A DNA stretch of 64,000 nt from Bacteroides oleiciplenus YIT 12058. Lineage in GTDB: Bacteria > Bacteroidota > Bacteroidia > Bacteroidales > Bacteroidaceae. The position numbers and the translations under genes were made by a program. The notes under the pieces are model-generated. The model had not been told where the DNA came from. It did not search any database and saw only the letters and a list, made by a program, of their open reading frames with translations. The DNA lies in assembly GCF_000315485.1 (NCBI RefSeq), contig NZ_JH992940.1, positions 603,574-667,573 on the forward strand, written 5' to 3'. Positions 1 through 7,270 of this stretch are shown here, in pieces. Within the stretch, counting starts at the first letter, position 1; each line of letters begins with the position of its first letter.

Positions 1-416
1 CGCAGGCTTACGCATTGTTGCAGCAAGGATACCAATATTGGTATGAGGGCGGAGAAATAGACGAGCTGAACCGACACAATGAGCTGCACCGCATGAAAGA
101 CCCGGTGGAGGAAGACTTGTTCGTATACTTCCGCAAGCCGGAACCCGAAGACCTGCATGTGAAGTGGATGCCGGCGGCAGCCATACTCAGCAAGATTTCA
201 ACCTACGGGAAGATACAGGTGAACAGGCAGACGACACAGACGTTGGTGCTGTCCCTGGAAAAGTATGGATTCCGGACAAGAAGAAACGAACAGGGAAGCA
301 CGGAGTATGAAGTGGTGGACCTGATGGAAGATGAAATAAACAATGGGTTCAAAGAAAAGAAGGAGGAAAAAGGAAAAGAAAGGGGAAAAGAGGAAGAAGG
401 ACAACTACCTTTTTAA
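1..416 (+). CDS. C-terminal part of a VirE/DUF3874-type protein (5' truncated by window edge)
   Basis: The reading frame is open to the window edge (first full codon at base 3) and stops at 414-416, so only the last ~138 residues are present. The segment resembles, from memory, the C-terminus of the large Bacteroides proteins annotated as VirE N-terminal/DUF3874, which belong to the VapE-like primase/helicase group. The last ~25 residues are an extremely charged Lys/Glu tail ending in GQLPF. The following DUF4248, HU-like and smalltalk genes are the usual companions of these proteins in Bacteroides, which supports the call. The exact biochemical role of this family is not established, and nothing catalytic is visible in the fragment. 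A perfect hairpin follows the stop. Confidence 0.6.
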   Translation, partial: QAYALLQQGYQYWYEGGEIDELNRHNELHRMKDPVEEDLFVYFRKPEPEDLHVKWMPAAAILSKISTYGKIQVNRQTTQTLVLSLEKYGFRTRRNEQGSTEYEVVDLMEDEINNGFKEKKEEKGKERGKEEEGQLPF

Positions 417-452
417 GGCTCTTTTAGGAGTAGAAAAGGGAAGATAAATAGC

Positions 453-504
453 ATTATAATGAAAATCCCGTATGGTATCAATCATACGGGATTTTCATTA
501 TAAT
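453..504. terminator. Bidirectional terminator hairpin
   Basis: A perfect 22-bp inverted repeat (453-474 with 483-504) has an 8-base loop. It sits between the convergent VirE-type gene and the DUF4248 gene. A/T-rich ends give a U-tract in both directions. Confidence 0.8.
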
Positions 505-529
505 CAAATTCAGAAGAGGGTATCAGTCA

Positions 530-766
530 TTAGGGTTCCCCCAGCGTATTCACAATCAGGCGGACCTGCCGGCGGGTATAGCGATGGTCGCCGGGAGACT
601 CAGCAGCCTGATACATGGCCTTGTGAAGGTCAGGGTTACGGCTGATCCAGTAACGCATCTTGCGCATGGCGGGAACAATGGGCATGTCGGGATTATACAA
701 ATGGGCAAGTTCGGACTTGCTGTAGGAACGAATGACGAAGGGTTCTTCGATACAATGATTTTCCAT
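530..766 (-). CDS. DUF4248 domain-containing protein
   Basis: A 78-residue protein with no signal peptide or membrane segment. It has the layout of the small Bacteroides DUF4248 family: an SYSKSELAHLYNPD segment near residues 14-27, an Arg/Met-rich middle (MRKMRYWISRNPDL) and a TRRQVRLIVNTLGEP end. The SKSELA and RRQV segments look like helix starts of a small DNA- or protein-binding fold, but no function is known. It lies opposite the VirE-type and HU-like genes, its standard neighbours. The start at 766 leaves a 243-base region shared with the divergent HU-like gene. Confidence 0.75.
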   Translation of the reverse strand: MENHCIEEPFVIRSYSKSELAHLYNPDMPIVPAMRKMRYWISRNPDLHKAMYQAAESPGDHRYTRRQVRLIVNTLGEP

Positions 767-937
767 GTCAGTGAATGATTTATGAATTATAAAATAGGAA
801 TTGTTTTACCACTCAAAGGTACAAATTTACAGCCATATACAGAAAGGACTGTCACAATATAATCATCTGGAATACATATATTTATCATACAAGCACAAGG
901 ACAACAATGTACGACAAAACCACAGATACGGATAACG

Positions 938-945
938 TATCTTTG
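938..945 (+). promoter_or_regulatory. Bacteroides -7 element for HU-like gene
   Basis: TATCTTTG matches TAnnTTTG and lies ~65 bases before the HU-like start. No clear TTG -33 element is seen at the expected distance, so confidence is moderate. Confidence 0.5.
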
Positions 946-1009
946 TATCACCAACCTGCAGGAAGGGAGAATTAATATTTAAAATTTAATAATTAATAAT
1001 TAAAAAACT

Positions 1010-1510
1010 ATGGCAGTACCATTTAAAAAGACGGTTCACAGAAAGGACCTGAGGGACAAGCAGTCGCCGATGATGTATTACCCGCGTCTGGTGACCATGG
1101 GGCAGAGCGCAAACCTGGAAAGCATTGCGTATGAGATGAAAGAGAAGAGTTCGTTGTCGTTGGGAGACATCAAGAGTGTATTGACGAATTTTGTGGAAGC
1201 GATGAGGACAGCTTTGTATAACGGACATTCCGTGAATATACAGGACTTCGGGGTGTTCAGCCTTTCGGCACGCACCGCAGGGGTGGAGACAGAGAAGGAA
1301 TGTACGGCAAAGAATATCAAAAGCGTACGGATCAACTTCCGCCCATCCACCAGTGTAAAACCCAATCTGACTTCGACACGCGCCGGAGAGAGAATCGAAT
1401 TCCTTGATATAAAAGTGGCTCTGGAAGGCAAGCCGGGCTCAGGGGAAGACAAGCCTTCGGGAGGAGGTGGCTCAGGAGAGGGAGGACTGGAAGAAGACCC
1501 ACTGGGATAG
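1010..1510 (+). CDS. HU-like DNA-binding protein with Gly-rich tail
   Basis: A 166-residue member of the Bacteroidales HU/IHF-like family, which is longer than classical HU (~90 residues). An N-terminal stretch (residues 1-35) precedes the HU fold. The fold is visible as LSLGDIKSVLTNFVEAM (helix), a VNIQDFGVFSLSART segment matching the HU 'G-x-F' turn, and a later VRINFRPS strand. The last ~25 residues are Gly/Ser/Glu rich and probably unstructured. The product should bind and bend DNA. It is followed by the smalltalk gene after a small hairpin, so the two are probably co-transcribed. In related loci an N-acetylmuramoyl-L-alanine amidase gene usually follows, and none is found here. Confidence 0.85.
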   Translation: MAVPFKKTVHRKDLRDKQSPMMYYPRLVTMGQSANLESIAYEMKEKSSLSLGDIKSVLTNFVEAMRTALYNGHSVNIQDFGVFSLSARTAGVETEKECTAKNIKSVRINFRPSTSVKPNLTSTRAGERIEFLDIKVALEGKPGSGEDKPSGGGGSGEGGLEEDPLG

Positions 1511-1513
1511 AAT

Positions 1514-1532
1514 CCAAAGCCTTTGGCTTTGG
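1514..1532 (+). repeat. 8-bp hairpin in HU-smalltalk spacer
   Basis: CCAAAGCC-TTT-GGCTTTGG begins three bases after the HU-like stop. No U-run follows, so it is more likely an mRNA end-stabilising or processing structure than a full terminator. A 15-base direct repeat (AATTAAAAATGAAAG) sits between it and the next gene. Confidence 0.5.
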
Positions 1533-1566
1533 AAATTAAAAATGAAAGAATTAAAAATGAAAGAGC

Positions 1567-1662
1567 ATGAAAAAATCAATCTGGGATAAAATACTCAAAG
1601 TAGTAATTGCGGTAGCTTCGGCTATTGTAGGGGCACTGAGTGCTAATGCAATGAATGTGTAA
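1567..1662 (+). CDS. Smalltalk protein (31 residues)
   Basis: A 31-residue ORF begins MKKSIWDKILKVVIAVASA and ends in NAMNV. It has a basic N-terminus followed by one hydrophobic segment (about residues 9-25). It matches the tiny Bacteroides 'smalltalk' family, whose genes sit directly after HU-like genes in DUF4248/VirE/amidase loci. The single hydrophobic helix suggests membrane association, and the function is unknown. The gene is immediately followed by a strong terminator, so it is the last gene of this unit. The amidase that usually follows is absent. Confidence 0.8.
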   Translation: MKKSIWDKILKVVIAVASAIVGALSANAMNV

Positions 1663-1670
1663 AAAAGTCA

Positions 1671-1704
1671 AAGAAGTTTCCTCTTAGGGAAGAGGAAACT
1701 TCTT
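1671..1704. terminator. Terminator after smalltalk gene
   Basis: A perfect 15-bp stem (1671-1685 with 1690-1704) has a 4-base loop. It is placed between the convergent smalltalk and acyltransferase genes and can serve both strands. Confidence 0.85.
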
Positions 1705-1726
1705 TAGCTTAACTCTACATTACGCG

Positions 1727-2794
1727 TCACATCTTCACTCCTACCTTTCCCAGCACCACTCGCACTCCTCTTGCCACAATGAAGCAACACGGGATGCCCA
1801 CCACGCAAACCAATGCCAATCGCATCAATGGAGAAACCGGTAAAAGTTCCATAACGAATATACAACCGACCACAATAACAGGATGAATGAAATAAGCAGC
1901 ATAGCTATCAGTTGATAGTCTCTGAACCAAAGGAATCGGTTTATTCCAATGGGCTTTCCCATACGCCAACAAAAAATAGCATATACCCACACACATGACC
2001 GGCTCCCAAAGAGCATAGAACAAAGCCTGCAAATTCCAGCCACCGGAAAACAGATTCATTTTCTCTGAGAAACTGCTCATTACATATAGTAGAGTAGGAA
2101 TCCCGACAACAATAGCAATCAGAAACCAGGGAAGTGCATTCTTCACACGAATTTTATCTAACCAATGATTGCGATGTGCTATAATCCCCAGCAAATACAT
2201 ACCTACATATAAGGGGAAAAAGCCCAGTTGCAACCCCAACACCTCACTTCCTACAGGGACATAAAGCCGAATAAGAAATGCAGACACACCGGTTATCACC
2301 ATAAATATAAGAATACCTGCCACCGTAGGGCGTTTCCAATTCAACATTAATCGCTTTGCACTGAAATGACGATACACAGCATAACTCAGTTCAAAAATCA
2401 ACAGCGTACATACAAACCACATGGGTCCAAAGCCCGGTCGCCCCCATCCGCCATATATCCAATACACCAAAAGAGGATTAATCAGGAAACTATAAATCAA
2501 GAGAGGAATGCCCAAGCGGTTAAGACGGTCGTATATAAAAGATTTCATTCCTTTGCGGTCGAAAGAAAAGGGCATCAGATAGGCAGAAATGAAAAAGAAA
2601 AGACTCATAAAATAAGACTGGTCAATACCCATAGATGCCGAAAGCAATCCTTGAGTCAGTCCGGTAGTTGTTTCCTGTGCAATGTAATACCAACCACCTG
2701 AAGCACCGAAAGCGACGGCAGAATGATGATAAAACACCAGCATAGTCAGGAAAACGCGCAATAAATCGAGGTAATAAAAACGTGTCCGGCTCAT
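1727..2794 (-). CDS. Acyltransferase 3 family membrane protein
   Basis: A 355-residue polytopic membrane protein with about ten hydrophobic segments. The N-terminus (YYLDLLRVFLTMLVFYHHS) has the conserved Arg at residue 13 and the His pair at 23-24 expected in the acyltransferase-3 (OatA/NodX) family. FFFISAYL around residue 66 corresponds to the family's 'FFxISGF' segment. Such enzymes move acetyl or other acyl groups onto surface sugars, but the acceptor here cannot be told. No periplasmic SGNH domain is fused. The gene lies 26 bases after the pspC-like gene on the same strand, so it may be read from the padR promoter. Confidence 0.85.
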   Translation of the reverse strand: MSRTRFYYLDLLRVFLTMLVFYHHSAVAFGASGGWYYIAQETTTGLTQGLLSASMGIDQSYFMSLFFFISAYLMPFSFDRKGMKSFIYDRLNRLGIPLLIYSFLINPLLVYWIYGGWGRPGFGPMWFVCTLLIFELSYAVYRHFSAKRLMLNWKRPTVAGILIFMVITGVSAFLIRLYVPVGSEVLGLQLGFFPLYVGMYLLGIIAHRNHWLDKIRVKNALPWFLIAIVVGIPTLLYVMSSFSEKMNLFSGGWNLQALFYALWEPVMCVGICYFLLAYGKAHWNKPIPLVQRLSTDSYAAYFIHPVIVVGCIFVMELLPVSPLMRLALVCVVGIPCCFIVARGVRVVLGKVGVKM

Positions 2795-2820
2795 GGTATA
2801 TATAATTTATGGTTAATAAG

Positions 2821-3927
2821 TTACCCTCGCATCAGCAATTCCGGGAATGTAAATCCTTGCATTGTGAAGCAAATAAAAAAGATTGTTGCGCTGACAATCC
2901 ACAGAATAAATAAAGTCCATTTCAGACCGGAAACCATCGGCTGCCAATTGAATACCGGACGGAAAATAGCGAATATTATGCTTACCAAAGGAATGCCTAC
3001 CACGAGGATACCTGCAATATACATCACAATGGCCGACAAGGGAGAGGTGGGCAATACAAAATCAATAGCGGGGAATAAGGAAATCAATGCTGCACCCCCA
3101 CTGATGGCAACTACAATCGCTGCAAAAAGCAAAGCCACAAACACGATACCGAACACAAACAGCACCGGACTGCAAACAATTGCAAAGATCACCAGGCAAA
3201 TCTTCAGGAACCAGCCGACAACCATCAACAGCGTATCTCCTGTTCGTTGCATAGAAGTGCGAGGCTTATCAGACTTCACATAATCGTTCACGTTATTCGC
3301 CACTCTCTCAAAACCGTCAGTCACAGTCTTTCCGATATTCTCCACTGTGACGGCTTCACCGCGCATATTCAGTTTTTCAGCAGCCGTGCGAGCCTCTGGA
3401 ATCACAATCCAGCAAATGATATAAAGAGGAATCAATAACTTGAAACCAAAAATGGCACAGAAGATGAAAATCAGACGAAACCAAGTAGTATCCCATCCCA
3501 GATAGACACTGAGACCACCGATTACACCACCCAGCATTCTATCATCAGGATTGCGGTAGAGACGGCGACGGGTAGTGGTATAAGAGGAACCGCTATCGCT
3601 ATTCCATGAACCGGCACCATAACCTGCACCGGAAGTTCCGGCAGACGCTTTTTCCTCTTCCGTACCGGTTTCCATCTCCTCCGGTTTGCCCATACGTACA
3701 ATCACTTCTTCCACATCGGCTATAGTGATAACCTGAGAACCTGCTATCAGTTTCTCGGAAAAGAGTTCAGAGATACGGAGTTCGATATCATTCACAATCT
3801 CATCGGCACCTGCTTGTCTTCTGAAGTGCAACTTCAAATTGGAAAGATAGTTATCCAAAAGGCGGTAGGCGTCTTCATCAATGTGGAAAACAGTTCCGCC
3901 CAAATTTACTATTAATGTCTTTTTCAT
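2821..3927 (-). CDS. PspC domain membrane protein
   Basis: A 368-residue protein. Residues 1-90 form the N-terminal module common to Bacteroides PspC proteins (MKKTLIVNLGGTVFHIDEDA, then ELRISELFSEKL). A low-complexity Gly/Ser/Tyr linker follows. A PspC domain starts near residue 122 (RRLYRNPDDRMLGGVIGGL). Several further transmembrane segments follow. PspC proteins act in envelope stress sensing in other bacteria, and the role here is inferred. The PadR-type gene 51 bases upstream on the same strand is the typical partner and probable repressor. A similar padR-pspC pair is common in Bacteroidetes. Confidence 0.85.
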   Translation of the reverse strand: MKKTLIVNLGGTVFHIDEDAYRLLDNYLSNLKLHFRRQAGADEIVNDIELRISELFSEKLIAGSQVITIADVEEVIVRMGKPEEMETGTEEEKASAGTSGAGYGAGSWNSDSGSSYTTTRRRLYRNPDDRMLGGVIGGLSVYLGWDTTWFRLIFIFCAIFGFKLLIPLYIICWIVIPEARTAAEKLNMRGEAVTVENIGKTVTDGFERVANNVNDYVKSDKPRTSMQRTGDTLLMVVGWFLKICLVIFAIVCSPVLFVFGIVFVALLFAAIVVAISGGAALISLFPAIDFVLPTSPLSAIVMYIAGILVVGIPLVSIIFAIFRPVFNWQPMVSGLKWTLFILWIVSATIFFICFTMQGFTFPELLMRG

Positions 3928-3978
3928 TGCTATTCGTTTTTTAAATTATACTGATACGAGGTAATTCAAATGTTGAGC

Positions 3979-4305
3979 CTAGTAATTGGCTATATGATTG
4001 ACTGTTTCATTCAGCTCCCGCCACGAGACTTCCAACTCTCCGAGAAAGACTTCTCCTTTGGGCGTGAGCTTATAGTACTTACGAGGTGGCCCTTGTGTAG
4101 ACTCTATCCATTCGTAACTTAGCAGATCGTCATTCTTCAGACGAGTAAGCAACGGGTAAAGCGTTCCTTCCACCACAATCAGCTTGGCTTCTTTTAGTTT
4201 CTGAATTATATCAGAAGCGTAGGCCGGTTCCTTGTGCAGTAGCAGCATGATGCAATATTCTAACATGCCCTTACGCATTTGCGACTTTACATTATTTACG
4301 TCCAT
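3979..4305 (-). CDS. PadR family transcriptional regulator
   Basis: A 108-residue winged-helix protein of the short PadR type (subfamily 2). Visible family features are QMRKGMLEYCIMLLLHKEPA at residues 9-28, VVEGTLYPLLTRLKNDDLL in the wing region, and GPPRKYYKLTPKGEVFL near residue 75. It should bind a palindrome as a dimer and repress its own operon until a ligand or stress releases it. A 9-bp inverted repeat covering the -33 region of its own promoter (4409-4431) fits autorepression. It heads a likely padR-pspC-acyltransferase operon. Confidence 0.9.
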   Translation of the reverse strand: MDVNNVKSQMRKGMLEYCIMLLLHKEPAYASDIIQKLKEAKLIVVEGTLYPLLTRLKNDDLLSYEWIESTQGPPRKYYKLTPKGEVFLGELEVSWRELNETVNHIANY

Positions 4306-4389
4306 CTCTTATTGATTTACGATTTGACAATTTCCTATTTTACAGTAGAAACAGCAACTAACTGAAATAGAGCATCTCTTTGTATGACA

Positions 4390-4431
4390 CAAATATATGT
4401 ATTACATCAGTACTATGCAATACATAGTACT
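4390..4431 (-). promoter_or_regulatory. padR promoter with overlapping palindromic operator
   Basis: Read on the minus strand, TATATTTG (4397-4390) is a perfect -7 element and TTG (4420-4418) lies exactly 20 bases upstream as the -33 element. The perfect inverted repeat AGTACTATG-CAATA-CATAGTACT (4409-4431) is centred on that -33 element. PadR repressors typically bind ATAC/GTAT-rich dyads of this size, so it is the probable operator. The palindrome is direct sequence evidence. Its recognition by this PadR is inference. Confidence 0.75.
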
Positions 4432-4530
4432 CTACATTTTATTTAATTAACACACCATATCCTTTACACCTTATTAATAATACAGGAAAAGAATAAATAA
4501 AGAGAGAGAATAACGTATAAGAGAAAAATG

Positions 4531-4538
4531 TATCTTTG
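4531..4538 (+). promoter_or_regulatory. -7 element for GNAT gene
   Basis: TATCTTTG lies 20 bases before the start at 4559, in the usual position for a short 5' leader. Confidence 0.6.
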
Positions 4539-4558
4539 CGGAAAAAGATATAAATACA

Positions 4559-5065
4559 ATGACTATGTTAACTATCAGAAAGGCAACAACAGCCGATTGC
4601 GAGCTGATTCATAAGCTTGCGTGGCAGATATTCCCCGAGACGTATAAAGAAATTCTTTCTCCGGAGCAGAATGAATACATGATGGAATGGATGTATTCCA
4701 TAGAAAATATCCGCAAGCAAATGGAAGAGGAAGGGCATGTTTATTTTATAGCATACCATGATAATGAGGTATGCGGCTATGTATCCGTACAGCAACAAGG
4801 TAAGGACTTGTTCCATCTGCAAAAGATATATGTACTCCCCTCTTTTCAGGGAGCGCACTGTGGCAGTTTCCTATTCCGCGAAGCCGTCAAATACATCAAA
4901 GAAGTACATCCCGGCACCTGTCTGATGGAATTAAATGTGAACCGTAACAACAAGGCTTTGAAATTTTATGAACACATGGGAATGAAGAAGCTGAGAGAGG
5001 GAGATTTTCCGATAGGAAACGGATATTATATGAATGACTATATAATGGGAATTGAGATAAATTGA
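4559..5065 (+). CDS. GNAT family N-acetyltransferase
   Basis: A 168-residue single-domain GNAT. Residues 4-12 (LTIRKATTA) are the usual first strand. LHLQ-KIYVLPSFQG leads into the acetyl-CoA loop around residues 95-103, although the loop (QGAHCGS) departs from the classic Q/R-x-x-G-x-G/A pattern. LNVNRNNKALKFYEHMGM near residue 125 is the standard C-terminal strand-helix motif. The substrate is unknown. The gene is monocistronic, with its own promoter and a terminator that overlaps its stop codon. Translation could also begin at Met-3 (4565). Confidence 0.85.
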   Translation: MTMLTIRKATTADCELIHKLAWQIFPETYKEILSPEQNEYMMEWMYSIENIRKQMEEEGHVYFIAYHDNEVCGYVSVQQQGKDLFHLQKIYVLPSFQGAHCGSFLFREAVKYIKEVHPGTCLMELNVNRNNKALKFYEHMGMKKLREGDFPIGNGYYMNDYIMGIEIN

Positions 5066-5124
5066 GAATTAAAAAATAGGCTGCGCAATATTGAACTGCG
5101 CAGCCTTATTTTTTAATTCTCAAT
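5061..5124. terminator. Bidirectional terminator
   Basis: A ~27-bp stem (5061-5087 with 5097-5124, one bulged T) has GC core GGCTGCGCA/TGCGCAGCC flanked by A- and T-runs. It separates the convergent GNAT and peptide-transporter genes and covers the GNAT stop. Confidence 0.85.
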
Positions 5125-5131
5125 TTTTAAT

Positions 5132-6694
5132 TTACTTCGTTACTCTTTCCAGCCACTTCACCATAGCAAACATAACGCCCATTGAGACAAGGCAAATAAC
5201 AAAGAATACAGTCCAGCACTGCCAGATAGGAATCTTATTATACATCATAGGCCCCAGGAACAAGAAGAGGTTACCTATCGCCGTTGCACCCAGCCACAAG
5301 CCTTGACACAAGCCCTGAATATGCTTAGGAGCTACCTTAGAAACGAATGAAAGACCAAGCGGTGAAATGAAAAGTTCGGCTACAGTCAAGAAGAAATAAA
5401 CCACAATCAATACCCACGGTCCAGCTTTCAGTCCGGCTTTAGCAGAGTCTGCCATCGCCTTGAACTCAGTACCTGAAGGATAGCCTTGCATTGCTGAATA
5501 AATAGTAAGGAACAAGAAAGCAAGTCCTGCAATACCCATACCGATAGCAATCTTCTTTGGGGTGGAAATCTGCTGACCACGACGGGCGAGCGAGCCAAAG
5601 AAGAGCATGATGAGCGGAGTAAGTACGATTACAAAGAACGGATTCACAGCTTGCCAGATTTCGGGCGCAATGCTATCGGTTACTACGAAGTCGCGGGCAA
5701 AGAGTGAAAGCGACTGTCCGTTCTGATGGAACGAGAACCAGAAGAAAATTACGATACCCAACACTGCAAACAATGCATACAGACGTTGTTTTATCTCCTT
5801 TGCCATAGCGGCTTTCTCTTCAGCAGTATAACTAACCGATTCTTGCTTTTCCTTCTTACCCGGTGTAGGGAATACTTTCCTGCACGCAATAAAAATAAAG
5901 AGAGAAATAAGCATAGCCACTACCGAAGCTATGAATGAATAGTGGATACCTGTATTAAACACATCAAGATACTGAGTACAGAACGGAGCCAAATCATTTG
6001 TCACCGTACCACCCACTTTGGCAACCAGCTCATTCAGATTAGAGAGATTGTCAGAAGCCATATTGGCACCTTCCTTAATATACTGATGGCACAATGCAGG
6101 TAGATCAGCGTTGTACATCATGCTGTGAACTTTCAGCCACCATTCTCTGAGCATAGGAGCAACAAAAGGCGCAATCAGACCACCGATATTGATAAATACA
6201 TAGAAAATCTGAAAACCTGAATCACGACGGCTCTTAGCCAATTTCAGCGCTTCGGGTCCTTTTTTCTCAGCTTCTTTTTCCAAATTGTCATACATCTGAC
6301 CTACAATAGCTTGCAGGTTTCCTTTGAAAAGTCCGTTACCGAAAGCAATAAAGAACAGGGAAACACAAGTCAGGGGAAGCAGCCAATCAATATTATCGGC
6401 TGTGGACAAGACGGGAATTGACAGAATGACGTAGCCCAACGACATCACTATCAGTCCCGACATGATAGTTCCTTTATAGTTTTGTGTCTTATCGGCAATG
6501 ATACCGCCTACCAGGCTTAGTACATAAATTCCGCAATAGAAGACCGAATAAATAATGGAACTGGTTTCGTCGCTCAGGCCAAACTTGGAGCAGAGGAACA
6601 ATACCAGCACGGCGTTCATGATGTAGTAGCCGAACCGTTCGCCCATATTGGAGATAGCAGCCGCCAGCAGACCTTTAGGATGATTCTTGAACAT
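5132..6694 (-). CDS. POT family proton-coupled peptide transporter
   Basis: A 520-residue major-facilitator protein of the POT/PTR2 family, located in the inner membrane. NMGERFGYYIMN at residues 16-27 corresponds to the family's E-x-x-E-R-F-x-Y-Y signature; only the second Glu (ERF) is kept here. GGIIADK near residue 63 is the usual loop motif. An extra hydrophilic segment between about residues 190 and 230 separates the two halves, as in Bacteroidetes members. It should import di- and tripeptides with protons. The gene has its own promoter region (a TATATTTG-like -7 at 6752-6745) and does not share an operon with ybaK. Confidence 0.9.
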   Translation of the reverse strand: MFKNHPKGLLAAAISNMGERFGYYIMNAVLVLFLCSKFGLSDETSSIIYSVFYCGIYVLSLVGGIIADKTQNYKGTIMSGLIVMSLGYVILSIPVLSTADNIDWLLPLTCVSLFFIAFGNGLFKGNLQAIVGQMYDNLEKEAEKKGPEALKLAKSRRDSGFQIFYVFINIGGLIAPFVAPMLREWWLKVHSMMYNADLPALCHQYIKEGANMASDNLSNLNELVAKVGGTVTNDLAPFCTQYLDVFNTGIHYSFIASVVAMLISLFIFIACRKVFPTPGKKEKQESVSYTAEEKAAMAKEIKQRLYALFAVLGIVIFFWFSFHQNGQSLSLFARDFVVTDSIAPEIWQAVNPFFVIVLTPLIMLFFGSLARRGQQISTPKKIAIGMGIAGLAFLFLTIYSAMQGYPSGTEFKAMADSAKAGLKAGPWVLIVVYFFLTVAELFISPLGLSFVSKVAPKHIQGLCQGLWLGATAIGNLFLFLGPMMYNKIPIWQCWTVFFVICLVSMGVMFAMVKWLERVTK

Positions 6695-6787
6695 AGATAT
6701 AAGTTTTTAAATTAGTAATTAGATTGATTTTTGTTTATTAAATGCAAATATATACATTTTGCTGAAATATCGTGTAAAAAAGTAAAA

Positions 6788-7267
6788 TTAGTCATGAAAA
6801 AGAGCACAAACTTCAGCATGAACCTCCTTAATTAAATCATTTGGATCAAGTTTTAGCTGCAATCCACGTTGACCGGCACTTATATAAATAGATGGATAGT
6901 TCAAGCAGGACTCATGAATATAAGTAGGGAAAGGCTTCTTCATGCCGATAGGCGTACATCCGCCACGAATATATCCTGTCAGGGGAAGCAATTCTTTCAT
7001 CGGAATAAGGTCGCACTTCTTGTTGCCGGAAGCTTTAGCCGCCAGTTTTAAATCCACTTCATGCTCACCGGGAATGACACATACGAAATAGCCGTTCTTA
7101 TCGCCATGCAGAACAAGGGTTTTGAATACCTGTTCGATATCCTCACCCAAACTGTTCGCCACATGAATGGCGCTTAAATCGTTTTCGTCCACTTCATAGG
7201 GAATCAGTTCGTATGCGATTTTGGCTTTATCTAAAAGCCTCGCTGCATTCGTTTTATTGATTTTCAT
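6788..7267 (-). CDS. ybaK: Cys-tRNA(Pro)/YbaK-type aminoacyl-tRNA deacylase
   Basis: A 159-residue protein with a complete YbaK fold. Visible features are the N-terminal KTNAARLLDKAKIAYELIPY, VFKTLVLHGD around residue 47, VIPGEHEVDLKLAAKASG near residues 66-83, and YIRGGCTPIGMKKPFPTY near residue 99. The GGCTPIG loop is diagnostic of YbaK editing proteins, which hydrolyse Cys mischarged on tRNA-Pro. Translation starts 3 bases after the uvrA stop, so it is the last gene of a CHU_C-uvrA-ybaK operon. A second, decayed editing-domain gene occurs at 49.6-49.9 kb. Confidence 0.9.
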   Translation of the reverse strand: MKINKTNAARLLDKAKIAYELIPYEVDENDLSAIHVANSLGEDIEQVFKTLVLHGDKNGYFVCVIPGEHEVDLKLAAKASGNKKCDLIPMKELLPLTGYIRGGCTPIGMKKPFPTYIHESCLNYPSIYISAGQRGLQLKLDPNDLIKEVHAEVCALFHD

Positions 7268-7270
7268 AAT

